From Mucilaginibacter ginsenosidivorax (GTDB lineage Bacteria; Bacteroidota; Bacteroidia; Sphingobacteriales; Sphingobacteriaceae): a stretch of DNA of 64,000 nucleotides. Both the position numbers and the translations under genes were made by a program. The notes beneath the pieces are model-generated. The model searched no databases, had not been told where the DNA came from, and saw only the letters and a program-made list of their open reading frames with translations. Location of the stretch: positions 6,324,001 to 6,388,000 of the forward strand of contig NZ_CP042437.1 in the NCBI RefSeq assembly GCF_007971525.1, read 5' to 3'. The first letter of the stretch is position 1, and the number at the start of each line of letters is the position of its first letter. Positions 36,874-46,845 of the stretch are shown here, piece after piece.

Positions 36874-37698
36874 ATGAAATCATTTTCTCTGCTGGTACTG
36901 GCTGCACTATTTTCAGCTTTTTCTTCTTATGGGCAAAATACATTTCCGGCTACAGGCAATGTGGGAGTCGGAACAATGTCTCCATCAACTAATCTTCACA
37001 TTGTTGGTGCCGGTACAAATACTGATGGCGATAACGCCCACCCTGTAAATGGCGGCGGCTTAATCATTCAAGGAAATACAGGTGCACGGTCGGCAAACAA
37101 CGGAGCTCAATTGGAATTTGCAATTCCTGCAAATACAGACGGCACAAATGTTTGGGGGCAGGGAAGAATTATTACGGTAGCTGGTACTGCTACTGGTTCT
37201 GATGCAACCGGAAAAATGATAATAGGTACCCGGAGGTCATTTAACAAGTTGGGCACGGGGAATCAATGGTATTATGGTAATGACCTGGTTATCGACGGAG
37301 CCGGAAATATTGGGATAGGTACCGTAACGCCGCACGAGGCCTTATCTGTAAATGGTAACATTCGTTCAAAACAGATTAAAGTAGAAATAACCAATTGGCC
37401 CGACTACGTTTTCAAAGAAGATTATCAACTCCCCTCCCTAACTGAGGTAAAAACCTATCTCGACCGAAATCAACATCTGCCGGAAATGCCGCCTGCAGCG
37501 GAAGTTGCCAAAGATGGTCTTAACCTGGGCGAAATGAATAAGTTGCTACTTAAAAAGGTGGAAGAGCTGACTTTGTATTTGATTGAAAAGGATCAGAGAG
37601 AAAAAGAACAGGAAGCTATCAACCAAAAAAATGCACAACAAATAGATATGCTTAAGAATCAGCTCGAATCAATAACCAAGCTCTTAAATAAAAATTAA
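36874..37698 (+). CDS. Secreted fibre-like protein 3a
   Basis: This 274-residue protein has signal peptide MKSFSLLVLAALFSAFSSYG. It is nearly the same as fibre protein 2a through the whole stalk (TNTDGDNAHP, GQGRIITVAGTATG, MIIGTRRSFNKLG) and C-terminal signature (ITNWPDYVFKEDYQLPSL). The last 40 residues differ: 3a has the common KKVEELTLYLIEKDQ and a different coiled-coil end, whereas 2a has KKMEEMTLYMIEAKEE. The sharp change suggests recombination or gene conversion at the tail between fibre genes. Confidence 0.75.
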   Translation: MKSFSLLVLAALFSAFSSYGQNTFPATGNVGVGTMSPSTNLHIVGAGTNTDGDNAHPVNGGGLIIQGNTGARSANNGAQLEFAIPANTDGTNVWGQGRIITVAGTATGSDATGKMIIGTRRSFNKLGTGNQWYYGNDLVIDGAGNIGIGTVTPHEALSVNGNIRSKQIKVEITNWPDYVFKEDYQLPSLTEVKTYLDRNQHLPEMPPAAEVAKDGLNLGEMNKLLLKKVEELTLYLIEKDQREKEQEAINQKNAQQIDMLKNQLESITKLLNKN

Positions 37699-37716
37699 TC
37701 TACTAATCTTAAATAA

Positions 37717-38634
37717 ATGAAACAATTTTCTCTTTTGGTATTGGCTGCGCTATTTTCAGCTTTTTCTTGTTACGCGCAAAATACATTTCCGGCTACCGGT
37801 AATGTGGGAATCGGAACAACATCACCAGCATCGGCACTTGATGTAAATGGGGCAATTTCGCTCAAAGGGATCAATATCAACGAATCAAAATCAATTCCGG
37901 TAGCTTCGGATGGGACATATGTTGTAGCGAGTGGGGCGCGGATAAAAGGTACATACATGCTTAATTTTGAAGCCGCCAACAGAGTACAAACCGTTACTAT
38001 TATGGCTAATGCTACTCAGTTTGATTATAATAGCTCGTTATCCATCTTTACCAATACCTCATATAACAACGCAGTAGTAATGACAAACTTTCGGTTTGTT
38101 TTTAGTGCTGACAACTCGGTTGTTTACCTTGTTTTCGACATTGCAAACAGGAATGGTGGGACTTCAGTCACTGCGCTTTTTAATGGTACGGGAGCTTATA
38201 CGCCGAACTGGGGAGGGACGCTTCCGGCATCTCCCACAACAGCAGGTGTTTATCCTTTAGTAATAAACATGGGCACTGTTGGTATTAATACCACCGATAC
38301 CAAAGGCTATAAATTTGCAGTAAACGGGAGTGCAATAGCCACATCTATGACCGTTAAACTTTACGCCAACTGGCCCGATTACGTTTTCAAAAAAGATTAC
38401 CAATTACCCTCCCTAGCCGATGTAAAAACCTACATCAATCAAAATCAGCATTTACCGGATATGCCGTCTGAAGAGCAGGTAGCCAAAAATGGCATCAACC
38501 TGGGCGAGATGAATAGGCTGCTGCTTAAAAAGGTAGAAGAATTGACTTTGTATTTGATTGAGAAGGATAAAAAAGAACAGGAACAGGAGGTGCGTATTGA
38601 AAAACTGGAAAAAATCATTAACAATAAAAAATAA
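37717..38634 (+). CDS. Secreted fibre-like protein 3b
   Basis: This 305-residue protein opens with the same signal peptide and first blade as 2a/3a (MKQFSLLVLAALFSAFSCYA, TGNVGIGTTSPASALDVNG). It then has an unrelated beta-rich body (GARIKGTYMLNFEAANRVQT, VFDIANRNGGTS). It returns to NTTDTKGYKFAVNGS and the common C-terminal signature (YANWPDYVFKKDYQLPSL, GINLGEMNRLLLKKVEEL), which it shares closely with 2b. It therefore looks like a mosaic: head from the 2a/3a lineage, tail from the 2b lineage. Confidence 0.73.
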   Translation: MKQFSLLVLAALFSAFSCYAQNTFPATGNVGIGTTSPASALDVNGAISLKGININESKSIPVASDGTYVVASGARIKGTYMLNFEAANRVQTVTIMANATQFDYNSSLSIFTNTSYNNAVVMTNFRFVFSADNSVVYLVFDIANRNGGTSVTALFNGTGAYTPNWGGTLPASPTTAGVYPLVINMGTVGINTTDTKGYKFAVNGSAIATSMTVKLYANWPDYVFKKDYQLPSLADVKTYINQNQHLPDMPSEEQVAKNGINLGEMNRLLLKKVEELTLYLIEKDKKEQEQEVRIEKLEKIINNKK

Positions 38635-38675
38635 CTACCTGTAACCCTATTAGCGAAAAATATTGACAACAAAAT

Positions 38676-39596
38676 ATGATGATGAAAAAACTCTGTTTAA
38701 GTATACTTTTTAGTATAATCTTCTTGCCCTTTTGTAAAGCGCAATACACAGCCATTGCGTGTGGACCAAATGTCACCCCCGCTATGAATTATGTTTTTTT
38801 GGGAAGCCTCGGCTTTCAGCAGGATAACAGTGCAAACAGCCAGAAACTGCAGGTTGATATCATTGGCGGCGGCTGGGGGGCTAATGATAAAGGTACTACA
38901 ACCTTTTACATTGCCAACAGGGGTGGGCTTAGTGTAAACCAGGTTACCCAAGGAGGTTCGTCCTTTACTGCAAGTCGTTTGAAAATCTATCAAAACGGCA
39001 GTACAACAAGTTTTTATCTTGCCGTGAACAGCGCTAACGAATACCTGGCATTTGCTGTAAAAGCTTACCTGTTTGGGTATGCCACTACAGCACAGCAGGT
39101 GAGCATAGCCACACAAACAACAGTGCCTACAGGTACAGATATTACCTCTTCGATAACGGTTACCCCAGTGCTCATAACCGATTTGAACGGCAATATCGGA
39201 TTGAATACTTCATCTCCCGATCCAGCATACCGTTTATCGGTCAATGGCAAGATCAGGGCGAAGGAAATTAGGGTAGAAACTGGTTGGGCCGATTATGTTT
39301 TTGACAAAAGTTATGAATTGCCATCGCTTACCGACATAAAAACCTATATCGACCAAAACCATCACTTGCCCGAAATTCCATCGGAACAGGAGGTTGCTAA
39401 AAACGGTATCAACCTGGGCGAGATGAACAAACTGCTGCTTAAGAAGGTGGAGGAATTGACGTTGTATTTGATTGAGAAGGATAATGAACTGACAACGGAA
39501 AAAGCCGTTAATCGATCACAGGAGAAACAATTGACCGCGTTCAAAGATCGTCTTGATAACCTGGAAAAACAAAAAACAACCAATATTAATAAATAA
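38676..39596 (+). CDS. Secreted fibre-like protein 3c
   Basis: This 306-residue protein has a signal peptide (MMMKKLCLSILFSIIFLPFC) and is the counterpart of 2c in cassette 2. It has the same compact domain (KLQVDIIGGGWGANDKGTTT, YIANRGGLSVNQVTQGG), the NLGLN-type blade (N-I-G-L-N-T-S-S-P-D-P-A-Y-R-L-S-V-N-G-K-I) and the C-terminal signature with W-A-D-Y-V-F. A Lys/Glu coiled coil ends the protein 8 bp before RHS-A3. Confidence 0.72.
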   Translation: MMMKKLCLSILFSIIFLPFCKAQYTAIACGPNVTPAMNYVFLGSLGFQQDNSANSQKLQVDIIGGGWGANDKGTTTFYIANRGGLSVNQVTQGGSSFTASRLKIYQNGSTTSFYLAVNSANEYLAFAVKAYLFGYATTAQQVSIATQTTVPTGTDITSSITVTPVLITDLNGNIGLNTSSPDPAYRLSVNGKIRAKEIRVETGWADYVFDKSYELPSLTDIKTYIDQNHHLPEIPSEQEVAKNGINLGEMNKLLLKKVEELTLYLIEKDNELTTEKAVNRSQEKQLTAFKDRLDNLEKQKTTNINK

Positions 39597-39604
39597 TTAC
39601 AGCG

Positions 39605-42600
39605 ATGCTAAAAGGAATTTATGCCTCTTTTAAAAAGGTGGCTCTTATTATATGTTGTTCGATGATTTGGCAAAACGGATATTGCCAGTTTGATGATAAA
39701 AGCTCGGCTGCGCCGGCATCGCCTAATGTTTCGGCAACAGCAAAATACGCTAATACAACTGTCAATATGTATACTGGTGTGCCTAATATCAGTGCCGATT
39801 TGCATACACTTGCTGCAAGGGGCTATAGTATACCTATTGCCTTACTTTACAACGGATCGGGCAATAAGGTGCAGGATATGTCGAGTCCGATAGGCTTGGG
39901 ATGGACTATATCAACCAATTGCCTGGTGTCAAGATACATGAGAGGATTGCCGGATGAAGGCACAAACGGATACTTTGGCAGCTCGATGGGGCTTAAAGTA
40001 ACACAACCGCTGGATGTTACAACAATGGGAGGTATCATGGGGGCTACCTTAGATGCCGAACCTGATTTGTTTTATTATAATCTTAATGGCAGGTACGGGA
40101 AATTTGTATTTAACAAAGATGGTGTTCCTGTTATGCTCACAGATAAGAGCATTCGTATTTTAAATACCCCGTTTAAGCAGGAATTGGGGCTTAGCGGCTG
40201 GGTATTTGAAGATATAGGAGGCACTTTTTATTATCTTGGTTCAGATGCCTCAAGCATCGAAAATACCCAGTTAACATTTTATGGTGAAACTTCAAATCAG
40301 GTACAAAACTATGCTTCTACCTGGTTTCTAAATAAAATAATAACTTCAAACAATACAGAAACTATTACTTTCAGTTATGCTGCAGGGGATCCCATTAAGA
40401 CAACCAATTATCGTAAAACGGAAAAATTTAGGGATAAGATAACATCCACCTTCGATAAAGGTATCAGCTTTTTAGGAATTCCATTGTCGCAACCAAGTTC
40501 ATCTCTCGATTTTTCAGTCGTAGATAAATCCGAATGGGATAGTAATATTGAAGAACTCATCCAAAGCCCTAAATACTTGAGTTCAATTGTTACATCAAAT
40601 CAAAGTGCGTATTTTACATATGACACCCAGGTAAGAAAAGACCTTGCAAATGGAAAAATATTAAATAAAGTAGATATTAAAGATTATAAGGGGGAGTTGA
40701 TTAAGTCGTTCTCGCTTCTGCATGATTATTTTTATTCATTTTACAACGACGCCAATGATGTAACCGTAAGGGGGATGACGGCCGATAATTACAGGCTCAA
40801 GCTAAATAATATAACGGTTACTTCGGGCTTAGCACCTATCGTTACGTTGCCGTTATTTAGCTTTGAATACGTTCAGGATATTAATTTACCCCCGCGTGCG
40901 TCAAATAAATTCGATCATTGGGGTTATTATAACAACACCGGGGCCAATAGCGATAACGCCAACCTAATTCCCGAATTGCAGGCGAATATGGACCGTGAAC
41001 CATCGCCGGTGATGATGACAGCCAATGTGTTAAAAAAAATATATTTGCCAACCGGCGGATACAAAGAATTTGTGTTTGAAGCAAATACCTATTACAACCA
41101 GGCTATCTCATACAACAGCTACGCCGGCGGCCTCAGGATAGCAAGAATTAAATCAGCAGGAGACCCAAACACAACACCTGTAATTACAAGTTATAATTAT
41201 AATGATGATTTGGGACATTCAACCGGGAAGCTTATAAACGCTGCACCCATATATGTCAGATACATAGAACATACACAAAGTCAGTTTCTTCCGCAATACA
41301 GCACTTTCAGCCCCAATATACCTATTTACAGAGACTCAGGCAACGGCGCTCCGCCTGTTAATGTCAACAACTCTATATATGCTGCAATTGTAGTTGCTGT
41401 GATAGATCTGTTCCAAAGCCACAAAACAACGGTAGAAAGCTACTCTCCGTTTATCGTAATCAACTCCACTTCTTTTAACAATATGTTTGATATTGATGGA
41501 AGTGCTATTGGCTATAGCCAGGTTACCATTAATAACAGCAATGAAGGAAAAACAGTAAACTTTTTTACAGACAGAGAAGATTACCCTGATTATACCAACC
41601 AATTAAAAGTAGATGGCTCGTTTAAAACTCTTGAACGAATTAGTCCCAACATGAGTCCGTATACGCCGGCAACGTCTTATGCGTTTGCGCGCGGGCATCT
41701 TAAACAGTCGCTCGTATATGATAACAACAATAATTTACTTAAAAGAATAACCAATAAATATGTTTTTAATTCGGTTATGGATAGTGTTAAAGGTGTTCGG
41801 GTGGCTATTGGAAAGGTAAATATCTCCGGAACGGGGCAATACCAAAGCGTAAATACCGAATTTTATAATATCGGCAACTACTATTATATAGCAAAGCAAT
41901 TATTGTTAAGCCAAACTACCGAAGATGATTTTATTACGGGCAATGCTTTGCCTGTATCTACCGTAAAATCATATACCTATAATTCTCCCTATCCATCGCT
42001 ATTAACAAATGTAACAATTCAAAACAGCGACAATAGTACAAATACTATTGATTATAAATATGTATTGAATAAAGATTTGATAACGTATGCCAAGCAGTCA
42101 GAAACAGATGCAGTTAATAAACTATATGCGGATGGTAAATACGGTATTCTGCTCGATCAAATAATCAAGACCAATAACAAGGTATTAAAAGGTAGTCGTG
42201 TTGGGTATAAAAACTGGATAATTAATAGCCAAACGTTCACTTTGCCCGAAACGGGTTACGAGAATAACGGTATTACATTCAATAATGCTATTCAATATTT
42301 TAATTACGATCAGTATGGTAATTTGCTCTGCTCAAATGCCAAATCGGGACCTAAACAATCCACGATATTTGGATATAATAAACTGTATGCGGTGGCAAAA
42401 GCGTTCAATGCAGCCGATAATGATGTATTTTATGAAGGCTTTGAGGAAGGGGCCGGCAATACAAGCACATCGGCTAAAACAGGTAGCGTTAGTTTTAGCG
42501 GCAGTTATTCCAGGAACCTCACGGGCCTTGATAATGGTAGCTATACGCTAAGCTATTGGCTTAAAACAGGAAGTTCATGGACCCTTCAAAGTAGTACCGT

Positions 42601-43084
42601 ACCCGTTACCGGTAATAGTTACACCATAAATATTGCCGGCGGACAAATAGATGATGTGCGATTTTATCCTGTTGATGCGCAAATGTCGACTAATACCTAT
42701 ACAGCTTTAAACGGTTTAACGGGATCTACGGATGTTAAAAATGAAGCTACATATTTTGAGTACGATCAGCTTTTACAATTGAAGAATACCAAAGATCAGT
42801 ACGGAAATATTATAAAGAATTTGAAATATAACTACGTTGTACAGCAGCCCGGCGCCGTTGGTACCATAACTTATTATAGCCAGGCAGTATCCGGCGGCTA
42901 TTCGAAGAACAATTGCGGAACAGACGCCACGCCCAACCCCATGGTTGTAACTTATACTATCCCGGCAAACAAATATACTTCTGTTATTTCTCAGGCCGAT
43001 GCAAATCAGCAAGCTTACAATGAACTTATTGCCGAGGGGCAGGCCAATGCAAATTATGTTGGCGGATGCAAAATAAATCATTAA
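39605..43084 (+). CDS. RHS-A3: large secreted RHS/SpvB-like protein with DUF5977-like end
   Basis: The protein has 1159 residues, with a signal peptide ending near GYCQ. The N-terminal shell motif is M-Y-T-G-V-P-N-I-S-A-D-L with I-G-L-G-W-T-I-S-x-N-C-L-V-S-R-Y-M-R-G-L-P-D-E. The body carries D-H-W-G-Y-Y-N and L-P-T-G-G-Y-K-E-F-V-F-E. The lectin-like insert (FYEGFEEGAGN, IDDVRFYPVD) lies near 935-1020, and the C-terminus is a DUF5977-like domain (NNCGTDAT, SQADANQQAYNEL). It ends right after the DUF5977-like unit, unlike RHS-A1. RHS-B3 starts 26 bp downstream. Confidence 0.78.
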   Translation: MLKGIYASFKKVALIICCSMIWQNGYCQFDDKSSAAPASPNVSATAKYANTTVNMYTGVPNISADLHTLAARGYSIPIALLYNGSGNKVQDMSSPIGLGWTISTNCLVSRYMRGLPDEGTNGYFGSSMGLKVTQPLDVTTMGGIMGATLDAEPDLFYYNLNGRYGKFVFNKDGVPVMLTDKSIRILNTPFKQELGLSGWVFEDIGGTFYYLGSDASSIENTQLTFYGETSNQVQNYASTWFLNKIITSNNTETITFSYAAGDPIKTTNYRKTEKFRDKITSTFDKGISFLGIPLSQPSSSLDFSVVDKSEWDSNIEELIQSPKYLSSIVTSNQSAYFTYDTQVRKDLANGKILNKVDIKDYKGELIKSFSLLHDYFYSFYNDANDVTVRGMTADNYRLKLNNITVTSGLAPIVTLPLFSFEYVQDINLPPRASNKFDHWGYYNNTGANSDNANLIPELQANMDREPSPVMMTANVLKKIYLPTGGYKEFVFEANTYYNQAISYNSYAGGLRIARIKSAGDPNTTPVITSYNYNDDLGHSTGKLINAAPIYVRYIEHTQSQFLPQYSTFSPNIPIYRDSGNGAPPVNVNNSIYAAIVVAVIDLFQSHKTTVESYSPFIVINSTSFNNMFDIDGSAIGYSQVTINNSNEGKTVNFFTDREDYPDYTNQLKVDGSFKTLERISPNMSPYTPATSYAFARGHLKQSLVYDNNNNLLKRITNKYVFNSVMDSVKGVRVAIGKVNISGTGQYQSVNTEFYNIGNYYYIAKQLLLSQTTEDDFITGNALPVSTVKSYTYNSPYPSLLTNVTIQNSDNSTNTIDYKYVLNKDLITYAKQSETDAVNKLYADGKYGILLDQIIKTNNKVLKGSRVGYKNWIINSQTFTLPETGYENNGITFNNAIQYFNYDQYGNLLCSNAKSGPKQSTIFGYNKLYAVAKAFNAADNDVFYEGFEEGAGNTSTSAKTGSVSFSGSYSRNLTGLDNGSYTLSYWLKTGSSWTLQSSTVPVTGNSYTINIAGGQIDDVRFYPVDAQMSTNTYTALNGLTGSTDVKNEATYFEYDQLLQLKNTKDQYGNIIKNLKYNYVVQQPGAVGTITYYSQAVSGGYSKNNCGTDATPNPMVVTYTIPANKYTSVISQADANQQAYNELIAEGQANANYVGGCKINH

Positions 43085-43110
43085 ATTATCAACCAGTTAT
43101 TATCAATATA

Positions 43111-46100
43111 ATGATCACTAAACCTATCCTTGCAAGCAAAGCTTTAAACCAGCTGTTGATTTGCGTCTGTTTGTTATTTGCTGGCTACAGTATACAAGCA
43201 CAAACTTATGTGAGCTCATTAAGCAGCACCGGTACTACCGGTGAGTATTACAATAACAACAGTATCTCATTGTTGGATGGCTTTTCGTCGACCCCTGCGG
43301 CGGGTCAAAGCTTTCATGCGTATATTACAGCCCCGGATTGCGTGCCCATAGTATCAAATCAAACTAATGGCCTCAATTATATATTGGTTTCTATTCCCCG
43401 GGTAGGGGGCATTACAGATGCATCGCAGCTTGTAAACCGCAATACATGCGAAGTAAAGCAGGTAATACAATATTCCGACGGGCTGGGCAGGGCTTTACAA
43501 TATGTGGGAATACAAAGTTCAGTATCGGATAAAGATATTGTACAACCAATCCTTTACGATCAGTTTGGCCGGGATTCCATTAATTTTCTGGCCTATGGCA
43601 GCACGGTAAATGGCGGGAGCTATCATTCTTCGGCACTTACCGAGCAAGCAAGTTTTTATAATCCGTCGTCGCCGGGTGCTCCTAATATTGCAACCACTTT
43701 GTTTCCGTTCTCCCGGTCAGGTTTCGAGCCGTCGCCATTAAGCCGTATAGCAGAACAAGGTGCTATTGGCGATGCCTGGCAGCTAACTAATACAATAGGA
43801 GCCAGCAGCCCGGGCCATACCACCAGGATAACTTATGGCACCAATAACAATACCAGCTGGGCAACAGATACCTCGCACAGCTACCAGGCAGCATTATTTA
43901 CAGCTACTACTAATGCCGACCAAAGCAGAACAATTGGCAGACAAAACAACACCGCAACGTACGCCCCAAGCACATTAACCGTAACCGTTCAAACTGACGA
44001 AAATTGGAAGAGCGGCAGGGGGGGAAGTGTTGAAACCTACACCGATAAAATAGGTCGCGTGGTGCTAACGCGAAAGTACATTTACAACGGAGGTTTAAAA
44101 ATATTGTCGACCTATTATGTTTATGACGATTTTGGAAACCTTGCATTTGTACTCCCTCCGGCCGCCAGTCCAGATACCGGCCTGCCGTCGCAAAATATAC
44201 TTGATAACTTATGCTATCAATATCAATATGATGAATGGCATCGTTTGGTAAGGAAGAAAATTCCGGGGAAAGACTGGGAATACTTTGTTTACAATAAATT
44301 AAACCAATTGGTATTAAGCCAGGATGGTAATCAAAGACTTGGTAACCAATGGTTTGTTTTTAAATACGACGCATTGGGCCGCCAGATTGTGTCCGGAATT
44401 TGGAATGCAGGTTCGGTAATGGCACTAAGTACTTTGCAAGCTAACATATATGCTGCCCCGCAATGGGATACTAAAGATAATACCAACAATGTAACCCAGT
44501 ATCCTACAGGCTACGTTATTAATAGTTATCCGGCATTAACCTATACTTTAGGCATCAGTTATTTTGATAACTACAATATACCCAATTTGCCGGCTGCTTA
44601 TAATAATGTAGCAGCAGGCAGTAAAATGACATCGGGTTTACTTACTGCAACGAAAGCTGCAATTCTGGATAATAACGGGAATCCAACAAAGCTTTTGCTC
44701 GCTGTAAATTATTACGATGATAAAGGGCAATTAACCAAAGCTTATCAGCAACATTACCTGGGTGCCGGCACAACAAATTATGCCAATTACGATAGTTACG
44801 CTATAAACTATGATTTCACAGGCCAGGCTACGGATTTAACCCGCAGCCACTATAACACCACAAATACTTTACCGGTTGTTACTATTGCCAATAACTTCAC
44901 ATATGATCATACCGGAAATTTAAAACAGGTATATGAACAGATAAACGGAGGGAAAAATGTATTACTTGCCCAGGGTGATTATAATGAAGCAGGCCAGTTA
45001 ATAACCAAACATTTACATAGCGAAACAGGTGGCGCACCGTTTTTGCAGGATGTTAACTATACTTATAACGAACGTGGCTGGCTGAGAAGCTTAAACAGCA
45101 GCAGCAATCTGCTAAATATAGATTTAAGATACAACGCCCCCGACGCTGGTATAACAAAGCAATATAATGGATCTGTAGCTCAAATGTTGTATACCGCGCC
45201 GCATGGGGGCAGCAAGGCTTTCAGTTACAGTTACGATCAGTTAAACAGAGTGCTCGGTGCTTCATCTACTGGCGGACTGCTTAATGAAACGATAAGCTAT
45301 GACCTTAACGGTAATATCAGCAGTTTAACCCGCGGAGGCGGAAGTGCGGCCCAGTTAAGTTATACCTATCAAAATAATGGCTTAAGCAATCAGCTGGCAT
45401 CTGTAAAAAATAATAATACCGCTTACAGAAGTTATAGTTATGATCCAAATGGTAATGCCACATCTGATGGCGGCAGTAAACAAATAGCATACAATTTATT
45501 AAACCTTCCCAAAGAGGTTGATCAGGGTAGCGTTCCTCTTGCAACATATACATATGATGCAACCGGGGTTAAATTACGTAATACAAGCAGCGACGGAAGT
45601 ACCTGGGATTATGTTGATGGCATTGTTTACTACAACAATAATATTGCTTTTATTGAAACAAGTGAGGGCCGCGCGGTGCCCAACGGTGGAGCTTATAGCT
45701 ATCAGTATAATTTAACAGATCATTTAGGTAACGTACGGAGCAGCTTTGATAAAGATCCATCCACTCAGCAAGTAAGGCAGATACAGGAAGATGATTACTA
45801 CACCTTCGGCTTAAGGAAACTTCCCGGTGTATATGATTTCTCTAACGGCAACCGCAACCTTTATAATGGTAAAGAGTTACAAAATGACTTAACAAACCAG
45901 GATGATTTCGGCTGGCGTTTTTATGATCCGGTAATTGGGAGGTGGAATGCCGCCGACCAGTTAGCGGAAAATGACGCTGCCGTTTCTCCTTACAACTATG
46001 TGAGTAATAATCCGGTTAACCGGATAGATCCCGATGGGCTGTGGGACTGGTATTTACCCGATGGAGAAACAGATAAAACAAAGGCAGTTTGGTTTCCGGG

Positions 46101-46845
46101 AAGTGGGGCGCATGCAGGCTATACTAATATAGGACCATCGGGCTGGGGAATATATGAGGCAACCGGACAAGTGGAATGGTTTAACACCGATGGAACAAAA
46201 TCATTATCGCGTTATAACCTGGCAGAGGTAAAGGTAGTTGATGTCAAACCTGGTCCATCGCTCGCAGAACAGGCTTTAGATATCGGCACTAATTTTATTC
46301 CCATCGTAGGCTCATCTAAGGATATTTACCAGGGCATCCGCGATGGTAATTGGCTGCAGGCGGGATTGGGAGTAGGCGGTTTAATTCTTGATGTGGCCAC
46401 GCTTGGAAGTTCTTCGCTGATTGAGGGAGGAATAAAAACGGGTGTTAAAGAGTTGGCTGAGGTTGGGACTAAGGAGCTGGTTGAAACAGAGGCAAAAAAT
46501 GCCCTTACTAATGACCAATTAGTTAAAAGAGCAGCTGAGTTTGCGGATGAGTTTGTAACCAAAGCGAAAAACCCAGGAGCATTGGGAACGGCAAAACATG
46601 AGGCTGCAACAAAATTGTTAGAAAGGTATCAAAATATTTATGGCGATAGAGGGTTAACATTCAAAGAGTATTTTAATAATGAGCAAAGTCTCGGCATTGG
46701 CAATAAAGGTTTTTTGGACGTGGTTGACCACGCGAGTCAAAAAATTTACGATTTTAAATTTGGAGCTGCTAAATTAGGGGGAGCTCAGCAAGCGAAATAT
46801 GCTCGTAATTTTGCCGGATATATTATAAAACAAATTAAACCATGA
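43111..46845 (+). CDS. RHS-B3: RHS core protein with pre-toxin and PD-(D/E)XK-like nuclease tip
   Basis: Start ATG 43111 places the signal peptide (SKALNQLLICVCLLFAGYSI) correctly; an upstream in-frame ATG at 43066 would overlap RHS-A3. Length is 1244 residues. The order is DUF6443-like domain (P-R-V-G-G-I-T), YD repeats, and RHS core (about 863-978, ending N-R-I-D-P-D-G-L-W). The tip has a PT-TG-like pre-toxin segment (FIPIVGSSKDIYQGIRDGNW) with hydrophobic stretches. A C-terminal domain of about 90 residues then shows KHEAATKLLERY and G-F-L-D-V-V-D-x(8)-Y-D-F-K-F-G (about 1200-1218). The D-x(n)-(D/E)-x-K layout is that of PD-(D/E)XK nucleases (Tox-REase type). The likely target is nucleic acid in the cytoplasm. 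Confidence 0.8.
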   Translation: MITKPILASKALNQLLICVCLLFAGYSIQAQTYVSSLSSTGTTGEYYNNNSISLLDGFSSTPAAGQSFHAYITAPDCVPIVSNQTNGLNYILVSIPRVGGITDASQLVNRNTCEVKQVIQYSDGLGRALQYVGIQSSVSDKDIVQPILYDQFGRDSINFLAYGSTVNGGSYHSSALTEQASFYNPSSPGAPNIATTLFPFSRSGFEPSPLSRIAEQGAIGDAWQLTNTIGASSPGHTTRITYGTNNNTSWATDTSHSYQAALFTATTNADQSRTIGRQNNTATYAPSTLTVTVQTDENWKSGRGGSVETYTDKIGRVVLTRKYIYNGGLKILSTYYVYDDFGNLAFVLPPAASPDTGLPSQNILDNLCYQYQYDEWHRLVRKKIPGKDWEYFVYNKLNQLVLSQDGNQRLGNQWFVFKYDALGRQIVSGIWNAGSVMALSTLQANIYAAPQWDTKDNTNNVTQYPTGYVINSYPALTYTLGISYFDNYNIPNLPAAYNNVAAGSKMTSGLLTATKAAILDNNGNPTKLLLAVNYYDDKGQLTKAYQQHYLGAGTTNYANYDSYAINYDFTGQATDLTRSHYNTTNTLPVVTIANNFTYDHTGNLKQVYEQINGGKNVLLAQGDYNEAGQLITKHLHSETGGAPFLQDVNYTYNERGWLRSLNSSSNLLNIDLRYNAPDAGITKQYNGSVAQMLYTAPHGGSKAFSYSYDQLNRVLGASSTGGLLNETISYDLNGNISSLTRGGGSAAQLSYTYQNNGLSNQLASVKNNNTAYRSYSYDPNGNATSDGGSKQIAYNLLNLPKEVDQGSVPLATYTYDATGVKLRNTSSDGSTWDYVDGIVYYNNNIAFIETSEGRAVPNGGAYSYQYNLTDHLGNVRSSFDKDPSTQQVRQIQEDDYYTFGLRKLPGVYDFSNGNRNLYNGKELQNDLTNQDDFGWRFYDPVIGRWNAADQLAENDAAVSPYNYVSNNPVNRIDPDGLWDWYLPDGETDKTKAVWFPGSGAHAGYTNIGPSGWGIYEATGQVEWFNTDGTKSLSRYNLAEVKVVDVKPGPSLAEQALDIGTNFIPIVGSSKDIYQGIRDGNWLQAGLGVGGLILDVATLGSSSLIEGGIKTGVKELAEVGTKELVETEAKNALTNDQLVKRAAEFADEFVTKAKNPGALGTAKHEAATKLLERYQNIYGDRGLTFKEYFNNEQSLGIGNKGFLDVVDHASQKIYDFKFGAAKLGGAQQAKYARNFAGYIIKQIKP

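Noticed and set aside
5398..39596. Peptidase S74 (endosialidase chaperone) domains at fibre C-termini
   Set aside because: The catalytic Ser-Asp-x-x-x-K-x-x-I pattern is missing; the shared end is a different signature.
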